Under the pieces are notes generated by a model that worked only from the letters and a program-made list of their open reading frames with translations, was not told where the DNA came from and did no database searches. From Flavobacterium omnivorum (lineage in GTDB: Bacteria > Bacteroidota > Bacteroidia > Flavobacteriales > Flavobacteriaceae), in NCBI RefSeq assembly GCF_900099915.1, contig NZ_FNDB01000005.1, positions 1-64,000 on the forward strand: 64,000 nt of DNA, written 5' to 3'. Every line of letters begins with the position of its first letter. Position 1 is the first letter of the stretch. The position numbers and the translations under genes are program-made. This document shows positions 36,063 through 46,726 of this stretch, in pieces.

Positions 36063-39000
36063 TCAATTCTTATTCAACCATTTTTGCAACACTTTTTCTA
36101 AATCCAATTGAATAATCGGCTTCGGTAAGTAATCGTTCATGCCTGCTTGAAGGCATTTTTCTTTATCTCCTACCATTATGCCCGCGGTGATTGCGATTAT
36201 AGGAATATCCCCCGAATCTTCTAATTGTCTAATCTCGTCTGTTGCTTCATATCCATTTTTATTTGGCATCTGAATGTCCATTAAAATCACGTCAGGTTTT
36301 TCTTTTTTGTACCTATCGACAGCCTCATTACCATCCTTAGCTTCAAGAATAGTGCAATTAGAGATGATTCTTTTGACTAGTGTTTTAGCTAAAAACATAT
36401 TAATTTTATTGTCTTCCACTATTAAAACTGTAAGATCACTTAACGTATGCAAAGGTTTTATAAAGTCGTCTTTTAAGCTTTTGGCAAATAATGCCGTTGG
36501 ATGTTTCTTATGTTTCGCCTTTTTGAATGTAATCACAAAAAAGAAATCGCTTCCATCGCCATATTTACTGATCAATTGTAACTTGCTATCCATCAAAGCC
36601 AGTAATTGATTTGAAATGGCCAACCCTAATCCTGTTCCACCAAATTTTCTACTGGTGGAATTATCTTCTTGTACAAACGAATTGAATATTTTCTCGTTGT
36701 TTTGGGTTTTAATTCCCACTCCAGTATCTTTTACAGAAAACTGAATCGTTGATCCTTTTGAATTTGAAAAGTCAATCTGATTTATATCCAATCTTATTTC
36801 ACCAAAATTGGTAAATTTAATCGCGTTACTCAAGAGATTTACAAGTATTTGTTTCAATCGCACAGAATCAGCTAAAATGTATTGCGGAACGTTATTATTA
36901 ATGTCAAGTATTAAATCTATCTTCTTTTGATTTGCTTGGGATTTAAATAAATCTATGACTTGATTTGTCAATTTAAAAAGATTCACTTCTTCAATATTAA
37001 GTTCTAATTTTCCAGATTCAATTTTAGAGAAATCCAACACATCATTGACAATTTCCATTAATGAAGTTGCAGATTCATTGACTGTCGTCATATATTCTGC
37101 TTGATTTTTTTTCAAATTTGACTTCATTAACAAATGAGTAAATCCAATTATCCCGTTTAATGGCGTTCTAATTTCATGACTCATATTAGCTAGAAAATCA
37201 GTCTTTGCTTTGTTGGCAGATTCAGCTAATTCCTTAGCCTTTAGCAATTCCATTTCCATTACTTTTTGTTCCGTGATATCAATGAAACTGATTACTATTT
37301 CAAAGATTTCACCCTTCTCGTTACGATCTGGATAACCGTTTACTAACAACCAAACAATATCTTTTTTTGTAGAACGATGTACTCCTAATACAAAATTTTT
37401 CAAAGATTTCTTTGTAGCAATAATTTGGTTTACGGGATAGTTGTTAATAGACAATGGTGCATTTTCCTCATCTAAAAAATTCCAAGCAAGATCAGAAGCT
37501 TTCATTCCTTTCATCTCACTTTCAGTCAATCCTAATAATTCAGCTGCTATTTGATTATTGACAATAATGGAGGTATCGACGGCATGAACTAGTATCCCTG
37601 CATCAAGATTTTTTAATAAACCTCGGTACCTCTCTTCACTTTTTAAAAGTGCAAAATCGGAATTTTTTGTCGCAGTAATATCACGAGACAGACATATAAA
37701 ATGGACTTCTTGCGCATCACTTTCCATCATAGGAGCAATGGAGACTTCGAACCAACGTAATTCCTCATTTAGCTTTAAGAAATACTGTCTTCCAGTAGAA
37801 TATCCTTGCAGAGCAGCTTCTTTAATAGCAGACAAAATTAAATTAGCCACATCCTGATTCAAAACGTCTGAAAATGTTTTTCCTAAAAAAACCTCGGGAG
37901 GTAGTGCTAATAAATCATCTCGGCGCGAATGATAATTAAAAATTTTACCTGTTATATCTACCTCGAATAGCAGGTCAGGGATGGCGCCAAGAATGGCCTC
38001 CATTTTTTTATGCATTTTCCTAAATTCATCGTCCTTTTTTTTGCGTTCGCTTATATCTCTTACAATAGCAAGAATTCGACCATCTAGAATCATCTTCGCG
38101 GTGATTTCTACATCAATAAAGGATCCTGATTTGTGAAGCATCGATCGTTCAAGCAAAGTTTGCTCCCCATTTAATAATTCTTTATGCATAATTGGCCTTC
38201 TTACAAGTTCGGCTTCCGTGTATAAATCTACTATGTTTTTGTTACAAAGTTCCTCTTTGCTATACCCTAGCATAACACAGGCACTTTCATTTACCTCTAG
38301 CAAGTCTCCAGCAAGATCATTAATAAAAATAGCATCAGATGCTTGTTCAATAAGACTTCTATATTTCTCTTCACTGCGGATTAACTGCTCCTTAATATTT
38401 TTTAATTCAGTGATTTCTATCATGGCTCCATTTAAGCGAATTGCATTTCCAGATTCATCTCTGGAAATAATTCCTCTATCATAAAAAATTCCATAACTAC
38501 CATCTGCTTTTAAAAAACGGAATTCATCTGACCATAAATTGGCAGTCCCTACATAGGAATCTTCTAATTTTTTAATCACTCTTTCTCGATCCTCTGGGTG
38601 AACCTTAGAACGCCATATAACGCTATTGTTCTGGCCATTTGGCAAACTACTGCCAAATCCGAAAAGAGAAATGAAAGTTTGATTATTCCAACTTTCTCCT
38701 GTTAGTACATTATATTCAAATACTGCATCATTAGTAGCTGCAGAAATAATTTCAAATCGTTCGTTGGCAATTTTTATTTTCTCCTCTGCTTTTTTAATAT
38801 CAGAAAGATCCATTCCCATTCCCAATAGGCACTTTTTCCCTTTATACTCAAACGCATGAGAATTAATGTAATATGGGATTTTATCTTTATCTTTTGTAAA
38901 CAATTCGATTTCTAATCCCGGTGCTTTCATTTCAAAGACCGTCTTTAATCTTGTTCGTATTATTTCCTTGTAATCATCATCATAAAAATCTACCGCTTCC

Positions 39001-42000
39001 ATTTGAGCTATTTCACCCGGATTGTAGCCAGTAACGGTCTCGAAATTTTTATTCCACTTGACAAATTTTCCTGATTCATCATACATATAAAAAATGCCAG
39101 GAAGGTTATTGATTATCAGTTCCGAAAGTTGTTTTTCCTTCAAAATCGCATCTTCAGCAATCTTGCGCTCCGAAATATCAGTAATAGTACCAATATATCC
39201 CACAATCTGGTTTTTAAGATTTCTTTCCGGAATCGCCTGCCCCATAACCCAAGCTATCGATCCATCCGGGCGCACAAAACGATACTCTGACACTGAAGTT
39301 TCAAGATCATTTGTTGCTTCCTCCCATCCTTGCAATACTATTTTTTTATCGTCCTCATGAACGGCGTTTATCCAGCCGTTTCCCTTAGCTTCTTCAAAAG
39401 TCAATCCAGAAATTTGACTCCAAAAAGGATTCACATAAGTAGTATCTCCTTTTGCATTTGTACGGAAAATTCCAACTGTAGAAACCTCCGTTAGGGTGTG
39501 GTATCTTTGCTCACTTTCAAATATATCTTCTTCCGCTTTTTTGCGTAGGGCTTCTTTTTCAAAAATTTCTAGTGCAAAAGCCACATCGCCTGTTGCTTCC
39601 TCTAATAATGCGATTTCCTCTTTATCAAAAAAATTTTTCTCCTCTGCATAGAAAGTAAAAGTACCAATTACTTTTCCGAATTTATTTATTGGAACTGACA
39701 TTAAAGATAAATATCCTCTCTCTAATGCTTCTTCTTTCCACGGCAGCATCATTACATCCTTTTCAATGTCATTACAAACAATTGATTTGCGCAGTCCAAT
39801 GGCACGACCTGCTGGACCTCTTTCTAGTGGTTCGTCATCTATTGTTATGGTTTTAATTTTGGCGAAATAACCATTGTCATCCCCAACAATTTTTGCCGGT
39901 ATCACTTTTTTAGTTTCTTCGTCTACAATGCCAATCCAAGCCATTTTAAACTTTCCTAAATTAACTGCAATAGTACATGCTTCCGTAAATAAGGTTTCTT
40001 GATCCGTAGTTCTTACGATCATCTGGTTAATTTGACTGATAAAAAAATACAGCCTATTGGCTTTAATAATTTTTTGTTCCGCCAAAATTCTTTCAGTAAC
40101 ATCCGTGACAATTCCGTGGCAAATTACCGTTCCTTCAGGCTCAACTACAGGCAAAGAATTTACACTATGCCAAACCATTCCTTTTGTAGGATGAAAATAG
40201 CGGTATTCTCCTTTGAGAAAAACTAGCTTGGATTTAGCTTCATGTATGCTGCACATCAGGTTCTCTAAATCATCCGGATGAATTAATCCGAAAATTTTAT
40301 TTGCATCAAACTCAATTTCTTCATAAGTAAACCCATATATGTCCTCAATGGCATGACTGGCATACGGATAACTCAATGAGCCGTCTTTGTTTTGCCGCAT
40401 GGAATAAATCAATCCAGGCGAGGTAGCCGCAATTTTATCAAATTTATCTTTTTCTTTTGATAAGGTTTCATTGGCCATGATGCTTTCAGTGACATCTCTT
40501 AAATTGACAACAATACCATTCACGCCATTGTGCTCCATCATATTATTCAGGACTCCCTGCAGCCAGATATAGTTTCCATTCTTATGCCTTACCTGAAATA
40601 AAACTGGATGCGGTTTTCCTGGATTATTAAAAGTTTTCTGAACCATTTCATGAACATATTCCAAATAATCAGGATGGAAATATTCTTGTTCCGTTAAGTT
40701 TTCATATTCTTCATGTGAATATCCGTTAACACGAGATGATGACGGGCTGCGAAATAGTGAATTGAAATTTTCATCAATGACCGATATAATGCTGTCATTA
40801 TTTTCCACCAAGGCTCGAAACCGTTTTTCGCTTTCTTTAATTTTTTCTTCGGCTTTTCTATTTTCAGTAACGTCTTTAACAAAACCTAAAAAGCGATCCC
40901 CAGAAAGCGCTACTACATCAATGAAACAAAACAGTTCAGCTCCATTTTTATGAATAATTATAATCTCTCCTTTTATCGCTCCTGTTTCTTGCAAAAGTTG
41001 AAATTTTTGTAAAGTAGCATCCGCATGTTCCTTTGAAGATAGATCTCCAAATTTCATCATCAAAAGTTCTTGCGCAGAATATCCCGTTAATGTAGATGCA
41101 GCTTGGTTAACATCAATATAGTTTCTGTTTTTATCGATTACAAAAATTCCATCTGGAGCATTTTCAATATAATATTTAAACTTAGCATCGCTTTCTTGCT
41201 CAATCAATTTAAGTTTATAATCTATAACTGCAGCTTCTTGCTCTTTTATGGATTGCTCTATTAATTTTTTCTCTGTAATATCCTGAGTATTCCCCCTTAG
41301 TGTAACAACATTGCCATTTTCATCTAATTCTAGTACTACAATAGCATGCAACCATTTATTTTTGTTGTTTGATAAAACTACATTTTGTTGCACCTCAAAT
41401 TCTTTTTTATCTACAATTGCTTGATCAATTTTATTTAAAAAAGAGTTGGCATCCTCTGCTGAAAAAAGATTGATAAATTCCTGAAACAAATTTTGTTTAG
41501 GATCCATTTCAATTTCATAAATCGAATATAATTCCTTAGACCAAATCATCTTTTTATCTGCTAAATTGAATTCCCGACTTCCTATCTTAGCAATTTTTTG
41601 GGCTTCATTCAATAAGTTTTGAGCAGAGCGTAAATATTCTTGATTATTTTTTATTTCTGAAATATCTCTACCTATTCCATATACGAAGTCTTGATTCGGA
41701 GAAAGATTAATTGTCCATTGTATCGTTACGACATCAGAATTCTTGTTTATATAACGGTTTTCAAAGTAAGGGGATGGTCGAGAATTAGACAATAATACAA
41801 CTTCTTGATTTGTTTTCTCAATATCCTCTGGATGGATAAATGTTATAATAGGATTAGTTAATAACTCCTCCTTAGTGTATCCAAGTATTTGAACAAAAGA
41901 GGAATTAATTTGTTTAAAAAAACCGTCAAAACCACTAATGCAAACTAAATCTCTAGATCCATTTTGATAGAAATCAAATTCACCGCTGAATTGCTCTTTT

Positions 42001-42086
42001 TTTAATAAACGATTTATTTCTGATTCTTGTTCTTGAATTCTAATGAGTAAATCATCGTACGAAGGCTTCTTTATATTCTTGTTCAT
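36063..42086 (-). CDS. Giant multi-PAS hybrid sensor histidine kinase/response regulator
   Basis: 2007 residues with no membrane segment or signal peptide, so a cytoplasmic sensor. After a short N-terminal coiled coil, I count five PAS domains (about 25-695), one GAF domain (about 700-865), and six more PAS domains (about 870-1600), each closed by a DIT/DVTE-type end such as [16 protein letters not shown] or TDISERK. Then follow the HisKA dimerisation domain with His1637 in [15 protein letters not shown], the ATPase domain (about 1740-1850, GVGIKTQ and [10 protein letters not shown]), and a receiver domain (about 1885-2005) with Asp1937 in LMDIQMP. The signal sensed is unknown. No output regulator or partner gene is adjacent, so a phosphotransfer protein elsewhere is likely needed. 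Confidence 0.9.
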   Translation of the reverse strand: MNKNIKKPSYDDLLIRIQEQESEINRLLKKEQFSGEFDFYQNGSRDLVCISGFDGFFKQINSSFVQILGYTKEELLTNPIITFIHPEDIEKTNQEVVLLSNSRPSPYFENRYINKNSDVVTIQWTINLSPNQDFVYGIGRDISEIKNNQEYLRSAQNLLNEAQKIAKIGSREFNLADKKMIWSKELYSIYEIEMDPKQNLFQEFINLFSAEDANSFLNKIDQAIVDKKEFEVQQNVVLSNNKNKWLHAIVVLELDENGNVVTLRGNTQDITEKKLIEQSIKEQEAAVIDYKLKLIEQESDAKFKYYIENAPDGIFVIDKNRNYIDVNQAASTLTGYSAQELLMMKFGDLSSKEHADATLQKFQLLQETGAIKGEIIIIHKNGAELFCFIDVVALSGDRFLGFVKDVTENRKAEEKIKESEKRFRALVENNDSIISVIDENFNSLFRSPSSSRVNGYSHEEYENLTEQEYFHPDYLEYVHEMVQKTFNNPGKPHPVLFQVRHKNGNYIWLQGVLNNMMEHNGVNGIVVNLRDVTESIMANETLSKEKDKFDKIAATSPGLIYSMRQNKDGSLSYPYASHAIEDIYGFTYEEIEFDANKIFGLIHPDDLENLMCSIHEAKSKLVFLKGEYRYFHPTKGMVWHSVNSLPVVEPEGTVICHGIVTDVTERILAEQKIIKANRLYFFISQINQMIVRTTDQETLFTEACTIAVNLGKFKMAWIGIVDEETKKVIPAKIVGDDNGYFAKIKTITIDDEPLERGPAGRAIGLRKSIVCNDIEKDVMMLPWKEEALERGYLSLMSVPINKFGKVIGTFTFYAEEKNFFDKEEIALLEEATGDVAFALEIFEKEALRKKAEEDIFESEQRYHTLTEVSTVGIFRTNAKGDTTYVNPFWSQISGLTFEEAKGNGWINAVHEDDKKIVLQGWEEATNDLETSVSEYRFVRPDGSIAWVMGQAIPERNLKNQIVGYIGTITDISERKIAEDAILKEKQLSELIINNLPGIFYMYDESGKFVKWNKNFETVTGYNPGEIAQMEAVDFYDDDYKEIIRTRLKTVFEMKAPGLEIELFTKDKDKIPYYINSHAFEYKGKKCLLGMGMDLSDIKKAEEKIKIANERFEIISAATNDAVFEYNVLTGESWNNQTFISLFGFGSSLPNGQNNSVIWRSKVHPEDRERVIKKLEDSYVGTANLWSDEFRFLKADGSYGIFYDRGIISRDESGNAIRLNGAMIEITELKNIKEQLIRSEEKYRSLIEQASDAIFINDLAGDLLEVNESACVMLGYSKEELCNKNIVDLYTEAELVRRPIMHKELLNGEQTLLERSMLHKSGSFIDVEITAKMILDGRILAIVRDISERKKKDDEFRKMHKKMEAILGAIPDLLFEVDITGKIFNYHSRRDDLLALPPEVFLGKTFSDVLNQDVANLILSAIKEAALQGYSTGRQYFLKLNEELRWFEVSIAPMMESDAQEVHFICLSRDITATKNSDFALLKSEERYRGLLKNLDAGILVHAVDTSIIVNNQIAAELLGLTESEMKGMKASDLAWNFLDEENAPLSINNYPVNQIIATKKSLKNFVLGVHRSTKKDIVWLLVNGYPDRNEKGEIFEIVISFIDITEQKVMEMELLKAKELAESANKAKTDFLANMSHEIRTPLNGIIGFTHLLMKSNLKKNQAEYMTTVNESATSLMEIVNDVLDFSKIESGKLELNIEEVNLFKLTNQVIDLFKSQANQKKIDLILDINNNVPQYILADSVRLKQILVNLLSNAIKFTNFGEIRLDINQIDFSNSKGSTIQFSVKDTGVGIKTQNNEKIFNSFVQEDNSTSRKFGGTGLGLAISNQLLALMDSKLQLISKYGDGSDFFFVITFKKAKHKKHPTALFAKSLKDDFIKPLHTLSDLTVLIVEDNKINMFLAKTLVKRIISNCTILEAKDGNEAVDRYKKEKPDVILMDIQMPNKNGYEATDEIRQLEDSGDIPIIAITAGIMVGDKEKCLQAGMNDYLPKPIIQLDLEKVLQKWLNKN

Positions 42087-42436
42087 TACTATCTAATAAG
42101 GGATAAATATAGCAAATTATAGTTAAAAAATAAAAAAGGGCAATGATAATTTAAACGTCAAAAATCGTATAATTCTATGATTTGACTATATGAAAAGGCC
42201 TGTTAATCTATGGTGGGTTATATTTTTATCTACTAAATGGCATAAAAGGTCAAATCGAAATAGAGCAAATAAAATTCAAATTATTAAAGTACAAAACCAC
42301 AATAATTTTTTGGTTTGATTTTTGTAAAATCTGTATTCGAAAACTAGAAGACTCCTTTTAGTTTCACAAAACCAAAACGATAATGAAAAGCGCTTAAAAC
42401 AGATGAAAAATTTATTTAATAAAAAAACAATACAAC
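42087..42436. other. Intergenic region between the hybrid kinase and the MarR gene
   Basis: 350 AT-rich bases holding the divergent promoters' surroundings. No RNA gene, terminator or convincing small ORF is visible here. An open frame at 42276-42491 (minus) has no gene-like features. Confidence 0.4.
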
Positions 42437-42438
42437 AT

Positions 42439-42471
42439 TTGTACATACAACTATAAAAAGTGTTACATTTG
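42439..42471 (+). promoter_or_regulatory. Promoter of the MarR operon
   Basis: TTG (42439-42441), 22 bases, TACATTTG (42464-42471). The -33 box lies inside operator-like repeat 1 and the -7 box overlaps repeat 2, so a bound regulator would block RNA polymerase. Confidence 0.65.
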
Positions 42472-42480
42472 TACCAACAA
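42439..42480. promoter_or_regulatory. Two MarR-type operator repeats
   Basis: TTGTACATACAA (42439-42450) is a palindrome with two central bases. A weaker copy, TTGTACCAACAA (42469-42480), follows 30 bases (three helical turns) later. Position over the promoter and next to a MarR gene suggests autoregulation. Confidence 0.55.
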
Positions 42481-42497
42481 ATTACATACATACAATT

Positions 42498-42953
42498 ATG
42501 AAAATTGAAGACATATTAAAATCTACTGTACCCTTGGATAATTCAAAAAAAATTATTCTGAATGTTTTGTACACACAAAATATTATTACAGAAAATTTTA
42601 ATGAAATCTTAAAACCTCATGATATATCAGGAGAACAATATAATGTACTTCGAATATTAAGAGGACAAAAAGGGAATCCAGCAAATATGTGGACCATTCA
42701 AGAGCGAATGTTAGCCAAAACCAGTAACACTACTCGTTTAGTAGATAAATTGTTGTTGAAAGAATTAGTAACTCGAAAAGTATGTCCTGAAAACAGACGA
42801 AAAATAGAAGTCTTAATAACACCAAAAGGATTAGAAGTTTTAGAAGAATTGGATCCAAAAGTGATTGCTCACGACCAGTATTTTTCAAAAAATCTAAATT
42901 CAGAAGAAATAGACCAATTAAATCACTTATTAGAAAAATACAGAAATAAATAA
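42498..42953 (+). CDS. MarR family transcriptional regulator
   Basis: 151 residues. The winged helix-turn-helix core is seen in ISGEQYNVLRILRGQKG, WTIQERMLAKTSNTTRLVDKL (recognition helix) and RKIEVLITPKGLEVLEEL (wing and following helix). It precedes a nitroreductase gene by 18 bases, and YceI follows; all three are likely one operon. By analogy with MarR/HxlR regulators beside nitroreductases, it may sense redox-active or electrophilic compounds. Confidence 0.9.
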   Translation: MKIEDILKSTVPLDNSKKIILNVLYTQNIITENFNEILKPHDISGEQYNVLRILRGQKGNPANMWTIQERMLAKTSNTTRLVDKLLLKELVTRKVCPENRRKIEVLITPKGLEVLEELDPKVIAHDQYFSKNLNSEEIDQLNHLLEKYRNK

Positions 42954-42971
42954 TTAATATAACAATACAAT

Positions 42972-43604
42972 ATGAATACTTTCTTAGAAAATCAAAATTG
43001 GAGATACGCAACGAAAAAATTCGATGCTACAAAAAAAATTACTACTGAAGATTTAAATACTTTAAAAGAAGCCATTCGTTTGACTTCTTCGTCTTATGGA
43101 TTGCAACCTTACAAGGTTATTATCGTAGAAAATCCAGAATTAAGAGCTAAAATCCAACCTTCGGCTTGGGGACAATCACAAATTGTTGAAGCATCCCATT
43201 TAATTGTTTTTGCAAATGAAGTAAATTTTGGAGCAGAAGGAATAGACAATTTAATTCAGAACATGAGTCAAACTAGAGAAATTCCTTTAGAAAACTTAAA
43301 ACCTTATGCTGATTTAATGAAAAACAATCTTACAACTCTTCCAGAGGATGTTCGTAATCACTGGACAGCAAAGCAAACGTATTTAGCATTAGGAAATTTA
43401 CTTAATGCTGCTGCCGAACTTAAAATAGACGTAACGCCAATGGAAGGTTTTGTTCCTGCCGATGTAAATGAAATTTTAGGTTTAGAAAAACTTGGACTTA
43501 ATGCTTCATTAATAGCCACTTTAGGATACAGACATGAAGATGACGCTACCCAATATTACAAAAAAGTAAGAAAATCAAACGAAGACTTATTCATTACTTT
43601 ATAA
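42972..43604 (+). CDS. NAD(P)H-dependent nitroreductase family oxidoreductase
   Basis: 210 residues, the FMN-binding nitroreductase (NfsB-like) fold. NWRYATKKFDATKKI at the start and LTSSSYGLQPYKVIIVE bind FMN; KQTYLALGNLLNAAAELKID and TPMEGFVPADVNEILGL are conserved in the family, and a C-terminal LGYRHEDD follows. It likely reduces nitroaromatics, quinones or similar using NAD(P)H. Second gene of the MarR operon. Confidence 0.9.
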   Translation: MNTFLENQNWRYATKKFDATKKITTEDLNTLKEAIRLTSSSYGLQPYKVIIVENPELRAKIQPSAWGQSQIVEASHLIVFANEVNFGAEGIDNLIQNMSQTREIPLENLKPYADLMKNNLTTLPEDVRNHWTAKQTYLALGNLLNAAAELKIDVTPMEGFVPADVNEILGLEKLGLNASLIATLGYRHEDDATQYYKKVRKSNEDLFITL

Positions 43605-43650
43605 ATTACTAATTCAAAATCAAATATTAACTCAAATCAAATTCTAACAA

Positions 43651-44220
43651 ATGAAAAATTTAAAATCAATCGCATTAGCATTAGTAGTAGTTTTATCTAC
43701 CTTATCAGTAACTGCACAAACTAAAAAAGTTAACACATCAGCAAGTACAATCAACTGGGTTGGAAAAAAAGTAACTGGAGCTCATGAAGGAACAATCAAC
43801 CTTAAAGATGGTACATTAGTTTTCAAAGGAAAAAAATTAGTAGGTGGTACGTTTGTAGTAGACATGACCTCTATGATTGTTACTGACTTAAAAGCTGGTC
43901 AAGGTAAAGAAAAATTAGAAGGTCACTTGAAAGCGGATGATTTTTTTGGATCAGATAAATTTGCAACAGCAACTTTAGTTTTCAAAAAATTAGTTACAAA
44001 AGCACCAAATGTATACACAGTAACAGGAGATTTAACGATTAAAGGAATTACTAAACCTGTAACTTTTGATCTTGCTACCACTACCAATACAGCTACTGCA
44101 AATGTAAAAATTGACAGAACAAAATACGATATTAAATACGGTTCTGGAAGTTTCTTTGACAGCTTAGGGGATAAAGCAATCAATGATGATTTCGATTTAG
44201 CTATAGCTTTGAAATTCTAA
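43651..44220 (+). CDS. YceI family periplasmic lipid-binding-like protein
   Basis: 189 residues with a signal peptide (MKNLKSIALALVVVLSTLSVTAQ). The YceI lipocalin-like barrel is seen in STINWVGKKVTGAHEGTINL, DMTSM near the middle, LEGHLKADDFFGSDKFATA, and ITGDLTIKGITKPVTFD-like VTGDLTIKGITKPVTFD. Family members bind polyisoprenoid lipids. It lies 46 bases after the nitroreductase gene, and this MarR-nitroreductase-YceI order suggests a quinone-related stress operon; that is inference. Confidence 0.9.
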   Translation: MKNLKSIALALVVVLSTLSVTAQTKKVNTSASTINWVGKKVTGAHEGTINLKDGTLVFKGKKLVGGTFVVDMTSMIVTDLKAGQGKEKLEGHLKADDFFGSDKFATATLVFKKLVTKAPNVYTVTGDLTIKGITKPVTFDLATTTNTATANVKIDRTKYDIKYGSGSFFDSLGDKAINDDFDLAIALKF

Positions 44221-44243
44221 TTTCATTTCAAAACAATATCATT

Positions 44244-44273
44244 AAACCCTAACAAGAAATTGTTGGGGTTTTG
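44244..44273 (+). terminator. Terminator of the MarR-nitroreductase-YceI operon
   Basis: AAACCCTAACAA pairs with TTGTTGGGGTTT (one G-T) around a 4-base loop. Confidence 0.78.
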
Positions 44274-44349
44274 TTCTTTTATGAATTTCTGCTAGAAATT
44301 TTATTTAACAAATAATCTTCATTTTTACTGATTTTTAACGCATTTTATG

Positions 44350-44380
44350 TTTGAATAATGGAATTTAATTTCTACATTTG
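44350..44380 (+). promoter_or_regulatory. trp operon promoter
   Basis: TTTG (44350-44353), 19 bases, TACATTTG (44373-44380): a perfect match to the flavobacterial consensus. Transcription would begin near 44387, about 10 bases ahead of the leader peptide ATG. Confidence 0.82.
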
Positions 44381-44396
44381 TTTCAATAAATAAAAC

Positions 44397-44453
44397 ATGA
44401 AAACAATTTTAAACAATACTTGGTGGTGGAACAATTTACGTCAGTCGTCGTGA
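44397..44453 (+). CDS. trpL: trp operon leader peptide
   Basis: An 18-residue ORF, MKTILNNTWWWNNLRQSS, with three consecutive Trp codons at 44421-44429. It sits directly after the trp promoter and ahead of a terminator, the classic layout of transcription attenuation. Its stop codon overlaps GTCGTGA (44447-44453), which is the exact complement of TCACGAC (44503-44509) in the terminator loop and 3' arm. A ribosome held at the Trp codons would leave GTCGTGA free to form an antiterminator; one that reaches the stop codon would cover it and let the terminator form. Confidence 0.88.
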   Translation: MKTILNNTWWWNNLRQSS

Positions 44454-44493
44454 ACTAAGCTCCTATAGTATTATTAAAAATATAAATATAAAA

Positions 44494-44522
44494 GGCTTGT
44501 CATCACGACAGGCCTTTTTTTT
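44494..44522 (+). terminator. trp attenuator terminator
   Basis: GGCTTGTC (44494-44501) pairs with GACAGGCC (44507-44514; one G-T) around ATCAC, then eight T. It lies between the leader peptide and trpE, so transcripts end here when tryptophan is plentiful. Confidence 0.88.
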
Positions 44523-44565
44523 GTTCCAATTTTACCAGTTAAACACAACATTAAAAACATAGCAA

Positions 44566-45966
44566 TTGAAATCATTTAACTTAAATACAAATTACAAGCA
44601 AATCCTTGCAGATACTATTACTCCTGTGAGTGTGTATCTCAAAATTCGGGATAAATTCCCAAATAGTCTGTTACTGGAAAGTAGCGATTATCATGGTAAT
44701 GACAACAGTTTCTCCTATATCTGTTGCAATCCGATTGCTTCCATCAAAATAGAAAATGAAATCATTTACAAGACTTTCCCTGATGGCAGTTCTGAGAAAA
44801 TAAACATTGACAAAACAACTGACATTCCTGCACTTATTCAAGAATTTTCGGGTCAGTTTAAATCAAAAAAGAATGATTTCAAATTCATCAATAATGGACT
44901 TTTTGGATATATTTCATACGATGCTGTTCGGTATTTCGAAAAAGTATCTATTGCCAAAAAAGAAAATAGCAACACTATCCCTGATGTGTATTATGCCGTG
45001 TACCAAAATATCATTGCTATCAACCATTTTAAAAATGAAGCCTATATTTTCTGCCACAGTTTAGACGGTAAAAATAATATTTCAGAAATCGAACAATTAT
45101 TACAATCCAGAAACATTTCATCTTATAAATTTTATAAAGAAGGTGAAGGCTTTTCAAATTTAACCGACGAAGAATTCAAGCATAATGTGGCTTTGGCCAA
45201 AAAGCATTGTTTCCGCGGCGATGTGTTCCAGCTAGTTTTATCTCGTAGGTTCACCCAAGGATTTAAAGGCGATGAATTTAATGTATACAGAGCGTTAAGA
45301 AGCATTAATCCATCCCCGTATTTGTTCTTTTTTGATTACGGAGACTTCAAAATATTTGGTTCGTCACCCGAAGCACAAATCATTGTAAAAGATCGCAAAG
45401 CTGAAATTCACCCTATTGCAGGTACTTTCAAACGAACGGGAGATGATGAAAAAGATGCCGTTCTAGCCAAAGAATTATCCATAGATAAAAAAGAAAATAG
45501 TGAGCATGTAATGTTAGTAGATTTGGCCAGAAATGATTTAAGCAGAAACGGTCATAATGTAAATGTAGAGAAATATCGAGAAGTACAGTTTTTCTCGCAT
45601 GTAATTCACTTGGTTTCAAAAGTAACGGGACATTTACATGAAAAAGCTTCTACAATGCAAGTCGTAGCCGATACTTTTCCGGCAGGAACATTGAGTGGTG
45701 CTCCTAAACACCGGGCAATGCAGCTGATTGAAGAGTATGAAAAAACCAATAGAAATTTTTATGGTGGCGCTATCGGATTTATGGATTTTGAAGGTAATTT
45801 TAATCATGCGATTATGATACGGACTTTTTTGAGTAAAAACCATCAATTACACTCCCAAGCAGGAGCAGGAATTGTAGCAGGATCTGATGAAGAAAGCGAA
45901 ATGCAAGAGGTTTACAACAAATTATTAGCTCTGAATAAAGCTTTGGATTTAGCGGAAACAATATAA
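44566..45966 (+). CDS. trpE: Anthranilate synthase component I
   Basis: 466 residues. TrpE converts chorismate and ammonia to anthranilate. The N-terminal region has LLESSDYHGNDNSFSYICCNP, where LLES is the tryptophan feedback site. The chorismate-binding domain has LSRRFTQGFKG, AEIHPIAGTFKRTG, MLVDLARNDLSRNG, and FPAGTLSGAPKHRAMQ. The start is TTG at 44566, with no in-frame ATG near it; this fits the expected N-terminus. It follows the attenuator by 43 bases. Confidence 0.95.
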   Translation: MKSFNLNTNYKQILADTITPVSVYLKIRDKFPNSLLLESSDYHGNDNSFSYICCNPIASIKIENEIIYKTFPDGSSEKINIDKTTDIPALIQEFSGQFKSKKNDFKFINNGLFGYISYDAVRYFEKVSIAKKENSNTIPDVYYAVYQNIIAINHFKNEAYIFCHSLDGKNNISEIEQLLQSRNISSYKFYKEGEGFSNLTDEEFKHNVALAKKHCFRGDVFQLVLSRRFTQGFKGDEFNVYRALRSINPSPYLFFFDYGDFKIFGSSPEAQIIVKDRKAEIHPIAGTFKRTGDDEKDAVLAKELSIDKKENSEHVMLVDLARNDLSRNGHNVNVEKYREVQFFSHVIHLVSKVTGHLHEKASTMQVVADTFPAGTLSGAPKHRAMQLIEEYEKTNRNFYGGAIGFMDFEGNFNHAIMIRTFLSKNHQLHSQAGAGIVAGSDEESEMQEVYNKLLALNKALDLAETI

Positions 45967-45993
45967 ATAATTTAAAGATTCAATAATTTAAGA

Positions 45994-46036
45994 ATTTAAA
46001 GATTGCTGAAACGTGAGAATTTTTCAATCTTTAAAT
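45994..46036 (+). repeat. Short inverted repeat between trpE and trpG
   Basis: ATTTAAAGATTG (45994-46005) and CAATCTTTAAAT (46025-46036) form a perfect 12-bp inverted repeat. Similar AT-rich arms surround the two broken IVP genes further down the operon. Confidence 0.55.
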
Positions 46037-46058
46037 CTTTCAATTTTTCAATAACAAA

Positions 46059-46625
46059 ATGAAAAAAATACTAGTCATAGACAATTACGATAGTTTTACT
46101 TATAATTTAGTACATTATCTGGAAGATTTAGATTGCGAAGTAACCGTCTATAGAAACGACGAATTTGACATCGATGAAATTGCTGTTTTCGATAAAATTT
46201 TGCTATCTCCAGGACCTGGAATCCCTGATGAAGCGGGATTATTGAAAGAGGTGATTCGGAAATATGCACCTACCAAAAGCATTTTTGGAGTGTGTCTTGG
46301 ACAACAAGCCATAGGAGAAGTTTTTGGAGGAACACTTGCTAACTTAGACAAAGTATACCACGGTGTAGCCACAGTGGTAAAAACAGCAGTAAATGATGAA
46401 CTTTTATTCGAAGGATTAGGAAATGAATTTGAAGTAGGGCGTTACCATTCTTGGGTTGTAGATGCCACTTTACCCGATGTTCTTGAAGCTACTTCATTCG
46501 ACGAAAATGGTCAAGTAATGTCCTTACGACATAAAACCTACGATGTACGCGGCGTTCAGTTTCATCCAGAAAGCGTATTGACGCCTAATGGTAAAAAGAT
46601 ATTAGAAAATTGGGTGAAATCATAG
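46059..46625 (+). CDS. trpG: Anthranilate synthase component II (glutamine amidotransferase)
   Basis: 188 residues. TrpG supplies ammonia from glutamine to TrpE. It shows IDNYDSFTYNLVHYLE at the start, LSPGPGIPDEAG, the nucleophile in GVCLGQQAIGE, and the His-Glu pair in VQFHPESVLTPNG. Length is that of a free-standing component II, not fused to trpD. Confidence 0.95.
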   Translation: MKKILVIDNYDSFTYNLVHYLEDLDCEVTVYRNDEFDIDEIAVFDKILLSPGPGIPDEAGLLKEVIRKYAPTKSIFGVCLGQQAIGEVFGGTLANLDKVYHGVATVVKTAVNDELLFEGLGNEFEVGRYHSWVVDATLPDVLEATSFDENGQVMSLRHKTYDVRGVQFHPESVLTPNGKKILENWVKS

Positions 46626-46726
46626 TATTCAGTGTTCAGTCGCAGTAATCAGTTGACTGAATTTAATAACAATATTCAATACTAAACTTTGCGTCTTTGA
46701 GCCTTAGTGGCAAAAAATAAAATAAT

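Noticed and set aside
42276..42491. 71-residue open frame on the minus strand ahead of the MarR gene
   Set aside because: It overlaps the MarR promoter and operators and has a Cys/Phe-rich composition typical of AT-rich noncoding DNA.
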